NCBI GenBank assembly: GCA_038049695.1 | Contig: CP142453.1 | Coordinates: 14,574,001 to 14,638,000 of the forward strand | From: Cinnamomum chago | Lineage: Eukaryota; Streptophyta; Magnoliopsida; Laurales; Lauraceae | Length of the DNA: 64,000 nt | Reading direction: 5' to 3' | In this document: piece after piece, positions 57,380 through 64,000 of the stretch | How positions within the stretch are numbered: the stretch's first letter is position 1 | Layout: the number at the start of each line of letters is the position of its first letter | The notes under the pieces: generated by a model | Seen by the model: the letters and a program-made list of their open reading frames with translations, nothing else | Database searches by the model: none | What the model was told of the DNA's origin: nothing | Program-made: the position numbers and the translations under genes

Positions 57380-58971
57380 TGAATTTTACTTATTCACTAG
57401 TTCACTCGGCGTTATTTATAATAATGTTCTTAGTAAATAGTAACTCTAAGATCTTTAGTATCTTTCATCTTCTTTATTTATGGCAGGTTTGACTAGAGGA
57501 TTTTTTGAAATTGCTCATAAATCTCCTTTCTAGAAGCCCTACGGTTGTTCTTTTCCTTCTTCATATGCTGCTCATGTCTCTTATTGTACTTCATATACTT
57601 TCCCTTCTTGGCATCCGATTGAGGTATTCTATCATACATTATATATTTAGGGTGTTTTTTTAGCAGATTTGCTCTTATCTTTGGCTATTTGGTGCAATTA
57701 GCTTAAGTTTTTGCTATACAGAGGAAATTTCACACTTGCATGTAAAAGGATTCCTCGTGTATGTGCTTGCATAGCATGAGGATTTTAGCCCTATGAATTC
57801 GCTTTTAAAGTTTAGTTTTCATGCATCTTTAATACATCTTACAAAGTGCATGTTTGGCATCCCTATTCTCAACTTGTACTTGTCAAATAAGAGCATTTGG
57901 CATATGATTTTATCCTCTGCACATTTTAAAAAAGTAGACGTAAGTTATATTAAAATCAAAATCCTCAATTATAGGCTTCAAAATATAAGAGCCACGGGTC
58001 ACAATAAAATAGAGGTAGACTTATTTTTCTTTTAAAGATAAAACACACTTTCTTACTTTAACATCTTTTTTATGGCTCAATTTTGGATGGCTTCGTTGGA
58101 ATAAAAGTAAGGATACCAAACAAGGCCAGATTTATTTCTAATATTTTATTTCATCATTTCAAAACGCATTTCTTAATGTTTTCTTTTATCAAAGCTAGCT
58201 GCTCATGTGTTCATTATGATCAATAGTATCCTTTATTTCAACTCTAGAAAATCATATACTTTTCTTTCTTCACATCCTAATGAATCGATTATTAATTATA
58301 ATTTAATTGGTAAACATAAACCAACTTCAAGTAGAAGGCTTCATACAAATTCAAGTAGGATTTTCAGTAGAAGATTTCTGCATTAACAAGATATGGCAGG
58401 GATGACCAGTCACCCTACCCCACACGCCCGTCTCTTTTCTCATCTTATCCTTGGCATCTCACCTTTGTCATTATTATGTTCAATAATATTTGAAAGGTAT
58501 CAAGTAATATTTGAACATGTGAATTAAGAGATGTGACATGGACCTACCCAGTAGTGGATATCTTGTATCACCTTATTGGAGGTCAACAATCCGACATTAA
58601 ATGTCTTATGTTCGTAGTAGATCAAGGTATCCTAGCATTATTCCACTCCTTTCCACCAACATATTAATAAGATTGTGTGTATGGTTTAGAGATGTTAATA
58701 ACATTAAATTGCTAATCTATGATGCCAAGCCCACATGAGATGTAGGCACATGGGCCCACATTAATTTAAAAAATGAGCTGGAGGTCCCCGATTTGAACCG
58801 TTTGGGGCCTTACTTGATAGTGGGTGCCCCTTACCTGATAGTGGGTGGTGTTGTGCATTCAGGATTTTATCAATGATTAATCCTAAGGGAGTTGGCGGAT
58901 TCCTCTTCATTAAAAAAAGAAAAAAAAATGCACCTAATGAAGAGGTTTCAAATCCTCTTGCATTGGAATGT

Positions 58972-59003
<32 letters not shown>

Positions 59004-59690
59004 ATTAGGGGAAGAATTGACCTATCTTCCCTTCAATATATGGAAAAGAAATTCCAATACTGTGGGGATATTAGTTAACCTAGATTATCTTCTTCCCTCA
59101 TAATCCATATAAAAATAGAGAGATTCTTTACCTTGTTTGGATGTATGGTGAATTGAAACATGGTAAGGTGAAGCATCAAATAAAAAAAATAAAATATAAG
59201 GTGTTATGATGGTGTTTTATTTTTAGTGTTTGGTGTGAAATCTTTTTGGCTTTTTATATAGAAAAGTGGAGTTTTTTTTTGTCTTTTAGTGAAAAAAAGA
59301 TGTTGTTTGTTTTTTTACTTTTGTTTAAAAATTATGATGGAATTTTGAAATTATATACTTTTGATATGAGCCCTTGTCATTTCTTGTCTGAATTCACTTT
59401 ACTTTACTTTAACTAATTAATTGCCAAACACGCAGGGTTTTTCTTATGGCTCCAAGCTACGTGGATTCCTGCAAAGGCTAACATATCATTCAATTTAGGG
59501 CCATCCATTATCACCTTTGGAAAACTAGTGAGAGGGTCACTTTTTTCATTTTGGTAAAAAGTGAGAGGGTCACTTGTAGTCATCTGTAGGATGTTCAAAT
59601 TACTGCTTCTCTTCAATACATACTATACAGTGTGTAATACAATGGAGCCTCCTGTTATTCTAGCTCATACATCCCTCTGCAACTTTTATA
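57380..59690. other. intergenic, nothing recognised except a (GA)n run
   Basis: No exon or element boundary was supported. A (GA)n microsatellite lies at about 58975-59002. Confidence 0.4.
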
Positions 59691-59885
59691 GACGATTAGT
59701 TGAGTTGGGTCACATTTGGCTTGGTTAGGAGGGTTAAGTAACAAGGACTCAATTAGAATCCAAGCCATTTATTATTTAGGTCATAAATACCAACCCAAGT
59801 CCAACCCAAAAATAAGAGGACATCAAACCAAAACCCTGAATTACTGAGTTGGGTTGCAATGGATTGGTGAGTCGGGTCATAACTC
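59690..59885. repeat. fragment related to the TIR element at 27590-28372
   Basis: Words such as GAGTTGGGTCA, AATACCAACCCAAGTCCAAC and CTGAGTTGGGTTG with GGTGAGTCGGGTCA follow the order seen in the right half of the intron 1 element. Only one end is present. Confidence 0.45.
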
Positions 59886-59889
59886 ACAA

Positions 59890-61025
59890 ATTACGTACCC
59901 CTTTTAATTTTGTCATATCAAGGAGCCCCACAAACTCTATCCCATGGTTATTTGATAATTACTTTAACAAGAAAATTATTGAGCAGGAGGCAATGAAACG
60001 TTTGGAGCCCGATGTGAGGAATATACTATATCGAATTTAATTAATAAATAGTTATAGTCCTTCGTTTTAGGATTTTCAAAGTCTAATGTCTATGCAATAT
60101 ATTTAATGATGAACAATGTCTAAAAGAGTGTAAATTATGATTTGTGTCGGTTCAGGGGGGGTGAATGTGTGCGAGAGAACTCGAATGGCTAAAATGGTAG
60201 AAGTATAAAAACTCGAAAAAAGGCGCATGAAAATTAAAAAAGGTTAAATGGATAATTCTAAATTTTTAATAGAAAAAAACTAAAAATCTATGCATGTCAT
60301 GTTGATGTACACCAAATGGATAGAGGTGTACCCGAAATGGTAGGACCACCTGTAGATCGACAAAAAGATACTCCTCGGGTCCACCTCTCTTGGTAGTATG
60401 TCGGGGGGGACAAATTGACCACCGATACCGTGTACCCCGTGAGACCAGATTCTGCACCTGGGGACCACCATAACACTCTTTCTGATGAGTTGGATACTGA
60501 CCATTCGATTCTGATATCCTCAGATGGAGATGTTCTTGATCTAGGTGGGCCATTTAAAATGATGTCCCTGTCGATGAGTCACAATTAAAAGACTATCCAT
60601 TGGGACTATTGGAACCACTCATGACAAAATCCCTTTTTTTTTTCTTGTCTATTTTCTATTTTATAGGTCCAAAAAAAGGGGATATTGCATTGTCCTTAAA
60701 CCTGTCATTCGCCTATCATAAGAGGTCGAAGTTTAAGAATTATAATATATTAAGCTAGGGGGTTTTGGATCTAATTTTGACCGTCAATTATGATTTTGAC
60801 CGGAAGTTACAACAACTACATTCTTTATCTCTTTATCATAACCACTCATAAATGCTCTCCACTTTTCTTTTCTTTTTTAAAGACTCTAATTCTCATTTTT
60901 TTCATTCTAGGATACCAATTCTTTGATTATATAAATACATACTCATAATTTTTTTTCTTTTGCTTTTTTCTAAAAAAATCTATGAATTTTTTATACATGA
61001 ATATTTAAGTTACAATGTTTGTCAT
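59890..61025. other. probable Helitron body, no gene recognised
   Basis: The sequence precedes a clear Helitron 3' end at 61055, so much of it is probably Helitron interior. The 5' terminus could not be placed and no Rep/helicase motif was found. Confidence 0.35.
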
Positions 61026-61055
61026 ATCCGTGCTAAGCACGGGTAATTTTGCTAG
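61026..61055 (+). mobile_element. Helitron 3' terminus
   Basis: CCGTGC-TAA-GCACGG makes a perfect 6-bp hairpin. It is followed by GTAATTTTG and CTAG at 61052-61055, then T. This is the cleanest Helitron end in the window. Confidence 0.75.
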
Positions 61056-61534
61056 TTTACAATTAAAGATGATCGTGCAGGGAAAATTGCACATATCACC
61101 CAATATGATAACTAAGGCCCGTGTGATACCTTGGCTACGCCATATTTTTCTACTTGTGTAGGCTTTTTTTCCGTTTGTGCAGGCTTCTTTTTTAATTGTG
61201 TTGGCCTTCTCTCCGCTTTGTGCGGGCTGTAGTCCTATGTGCATGCGTGCTCTCTCTTGGGCGGCAGGGCAAACCTTTATGCCTTAACGTAGAAATATGA
61301 ACCATGTACATTGCAACAATTGGGGAAGTAAGGCCCAACCCCAGCTAGCTCACTTCCCTAATTACAGCTCAAAATCTAACCGAGTGTGGGTCAGGCTTGG
61401 GCCAGGTTGGGGTTGATCCGGCCCATGAGCACTCTTACTAATAATAAATTGATAATTCTAAAATAGTCTCTGAGATATTTATGATATCTCACCCGACTCA
61501 GTTTGAAATTTATATATACATATTGCATATGTTT

Positions 61535-62474
61535 GGGCCTGTTTGGATGCACAAGAAAACACTAGAAAGTAATATTTTATAGAACATAATCTTTCATTTT
61601 CTAAATAAAAGAATCTTGTGTGTTTGGCAACTCAAGAAAAAACTAAAGAAAATATTATTTTCTTTAAAAAACTCAATATTTCTTCATACACCTCCCTCAT
61701 GTTGAAAACTTTTCACAATATAAAAATATTTCAAAATGACGATTACAAAGTGGTAGAGTAAAGTAAATACTTTAGTTAACCAAATCCATCTGATGTATTT
61801 ATTTACATATATGGTAAAGTAAAGTAAAGGTAAATGTCATAGCACAGTAAATGAGGAGTAAAGTAAATGTGAGATAAAGTATATGGTGAAGTAAAGTTGG
61901 CGGGAATGGTAAAGTAGTTTCTTTTTGTGTGACTTTACTTTATCACATTTTATTGTAGTTTTATATGTTAAATAAAAAGTGACACGTTCGCGTGTGTGGT
62001 AAAGTAAAATAAAGATTGATATCACATCATGGTAAAATATGAGATAAAGTAAGGTGAGATGAAGTAAGTGATGAAATAAAGTGGGAGAGAGAGTTGTAAA
62101 GTAGTTTTTTTTTTTATATTGACTTTATTTTACTACACTTTACTATAGTTTTATATGATAAAAGAAAAGTAACTTATAGTAAAAAAATGTGGTAGCTGAA
62201 CTTTACTTTATTACACTATTTTTTTTATCCAGACGTGGTAAATTACATATAAATTAAAAGTATTTAATTAAAAATTATTCTAATAATAAAAATTATTTTA
62301 ATCATAGTACATTCCAAACAACTCAATTGAAAATCTGTAATATTCTTCAAAAATTTCCAAACAGCAAAACTATTTTAATAATATAATATTATATTATTAT
62401 ATTCTATACTATCTTATTCTTGCAATATTTAAATCTATAAATATCTTATTTTGTAAACATCCAAACGGGTCCTA
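61535..62474. mobile_element. decayed TIR element with TAAAGTAAAGT-rich interior
   Basis: The left end GGGCCTGTTTGGATGCACAA is matched by the right end ACATCCAAACGGGTCCT in inverted orientation, a pattern of hAT-like MITEs. The middle (61740-62240) is built from degenerate GTAAAGTAAAGT-type words on both strands. No transposase was seen and the target duplication is unresolved. Confidence 0.5.
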
Positions 62475-62479
62475 AAACG

Positions 62480-63420
62480 GTTGATGATGTCATAATCTCT
62501 TGTTTCGAACGTCTTTTTCTAAAGGCTATGACATGTGTTCCCTCAATAGAAAATTAAAAATAATGATGATTCATGCAATAAGTTTAGAATCCAAAAAAAA
62601 AACATAGAAAGATTGATTCTTGAGAATCAGGTACATTATCTTGAAACCACTAATGGAACAGTGGTAAAGGCATTCAAGTTTGATACCAACCATGGATCGA
62701 TCCAAATTCTGATCCTCAAGGTATAAGTCCCAGTCCCTGGCACTTATAATCCGAGCGGTAGTCCAGTTGGATAGGACCAAGACTAATGAATCAAAGGTTG
62801 TGGTATTGACTCACGCTCTCTCCGTGGGCCACTTGCCCATAGACATGCCTGATTTATCTGGTTAATAAGGAAAGTAGAGACTTTATGTGCCCAGAGAATT
62901 TATTCAAATCCTCAAAGAAGCATGGACACCACGATTATCAGAAAAAAAAAAGAAAAAAAGAAGAAGAAAAAAGAGTCCTACTCCCTGGCCAAGAGTCAAG
63001 AAAAAATAAATTTGCATCCCATATGGAGGTGGGGTTTATTAGCAATGAACGAGCTATTCTGAAATTTACATATAATTACATGTTCTTTTTTCTTTTAATC
63101 GCAAATAAACAATTTTCCCTTTTATTTTCACAATAACCACCTCACTTAATCTGAAAATCTTTATCAGCCAATGGATTAAAGATATCCAATATGTTTTGTC
63201 CCAAAAATAATTAACACTTCCTAAGATCTATCCCCGTTCAAATTAAATTTGGGGCGATAATGTAAAAAGCCCATTAAAACTCTATCAAGATTGCTGTGTT
63301 ATCTCAACCCAATCTTAATTAGGTTAAATGTAATAATGTTTTTATTATGAGGATTTAACCAGAAAAATCACTTACTACGCACTTGTTACATGATAAAGCA
63401 CTTTAGCAAGTGGGGCACCA
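62480..63420. other. intergenic, nothing recognised
   Basis: The stretch is AT-rich, with a poly-purine stretch near 62942-62975. No gene or element boundary was supported. Confidence 0.4.
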
Positions 63421-64000
63421 ATTAGAGCAATTTGGCCCAATTTCCATTTGTTGTTACCTATTTGGTACATCGTCGACGCCGACCTTATTTATACTGAATA
63501 AGGTCGGCGATGACCTTATTCGCGAACCATATTCAGGGCTCATATCCCTGCTCCTTCTCTCCTCTCGTCCACCATACCGTCGAGACTGACCTTGGACCAG
63601 TGCCAAAGAGCGGTTACTTCCATTTCCAGAACCACCAGCCTTTAAACTGAATTCATCGACTGCTTCTCTTTGCTCCCATCGCCTTTTTCATCGTCTGTGA
63701 TTTCTACCGACACTCCAGGAATATCTATCTCCATCCATTTTTTTATCATTGTAAATGTTTTTGTATTTTTTCTCCTTTTTGGTTTCTCGCCATCCCGCAT
63801 ATGATATCAAAGTGTATGGTAGGTTAGCTTCAACGTCGTTGTTCGATTTGTACATTGTTTGTTTGCATTGATTAGGGTTTGTAGTTTCTAAATTTGGGGC
63901 ATTTTCAGTTGAGAAGGACGATGGAGGATTGTGGCTTGTTTTAACACTTTCAAAAAAAGTTAGAGTGAGAGTTATTTTTGTTTTAACGGTTTCAAAATTG
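63421..64000 (+). promoter_or_regulatory. possible promoter and 5' leader of a gene beyond the window
   Basis: From about 63540 the composition changes to C/T-rich, higher-complexity sequence of the kind found in plant 5' UTRs (CTCCTTCTCTCCTCTCGTCC, TCCCATCGCCTTTTTCATCG). It then becomes T-rich with GATTAGGGTTTGTAG, intron-like. No ATG-initiated exon is visible before the window ends. This is a guess from texture only. Confidence 0.25.
63478..63508. repeat. perfect 12-bp inverted repeat with 7-nt loop
   Basis: GCCGACCTTATT (63478-63489) and AATAAGGTCGGC (63497-63508) flank TATACTG. A third partial copy, GACCTTATT, starts at about 63512. The loop resembles a TATA element. Confidence 0.85.

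Larger units (their letters stand above)
53300..57380. repeat. degenerate kilobase-scale tandem repeat, about three copies
   Basis: Collinear blocks recur. CATATTTTCAACGGCTCT or a variant lies at 53413, 55180 and 56118. TTTCAAATGACATTTCTTGA lies at 53788, 55538 and, diverged, 56888. GAAGAACTAA with CATATT follows at 54757, 55851 and, weaker, 57139. AAGAAGTTTGATTTGAGCCA-like sequence, then TCATCATCATCAATCCTA, lies at 54950, 55036, 55970 and 57290. Copies are roughly 53.3-55.0, 55.0-56.0 and 56.0-57.4 kb, with later insertions at 54437-54702 and 56441-56753. No coding product is recognisable. Confidence 0.65.

Overview
This is a window of nuclear plant DNA: AT-rich, packed with transposable elements, with two intron-rich protein genes, one microRNA locus and one tRNA gene. 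Both protein genes have GT-AG introns and angiosperm-type products, and the microRNA is the plant-specific miR319. Long repeat-filled introns fit a medium-to-large angiosperm genome. I cannot name the species from the sequence.

Layout. 1-3.1 kb: repeat-derived DNA with a Helitron 3' terminus near 1305. 3.1-7.0 kb (+): CT-rich leader and MIR319 hairpin (5950-6165), followed by a duplicated segment. 7.0-13.4 kb: intergenic DNA with a MULE-type MITE, a small MITE and two related decayed elements. 13.41 kb: tRNA-Pro(TGG), + strand. 15.7-29.0 kb (- strand): a complete six-exon gene for a quinone oxidoreductase-like protein of the MDR superfamily (346 aa, ending in SKL, a peroxisomal PTS1 signal). 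Its intron 1 holds a deleted Copia element with both LTRs and a decayed TIR element, and intron 5 holds a 2.2-kb solo LTR. 29.5-39.2 kb: a head-to-tail series of Helitrons, with a 3.1-kb LTR and two MULE-type elements nested inside. 40.3-49.9 kb (- strand): a ten-exon bromodomain protein gene of about 1000 codons. Its last exon encodes nine tandem 37-aa repeats, and the DNA just upstream of its ATG is a five-copy degenerate repeat of about 150 bp. 51-63 kb: intergenic repeats, including a degenerate kilobase-scale tandem repeat (53.3-57.4 kb), a GC-rich foldback element, a short solo LTR, another Helitron end and a decayed TIR element. 63.4-64 kb may be the promoter and leader of a + strand gene that starts beyond the window.

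The genes do not form a pathway. By family knowledge, miR319 targets TCP transcription factors, the bromodomain protein reads acetylated chromatin, and the oxidoreductase is probably a peroxisomal NADPH enzyme. The most informative signals are the exactly bounded insertions (target-site duplications, and one empty site preserved in a paralogous Helitron), which give a relative order of events, and the tandem amplification at both ends of the bromodomain gene.
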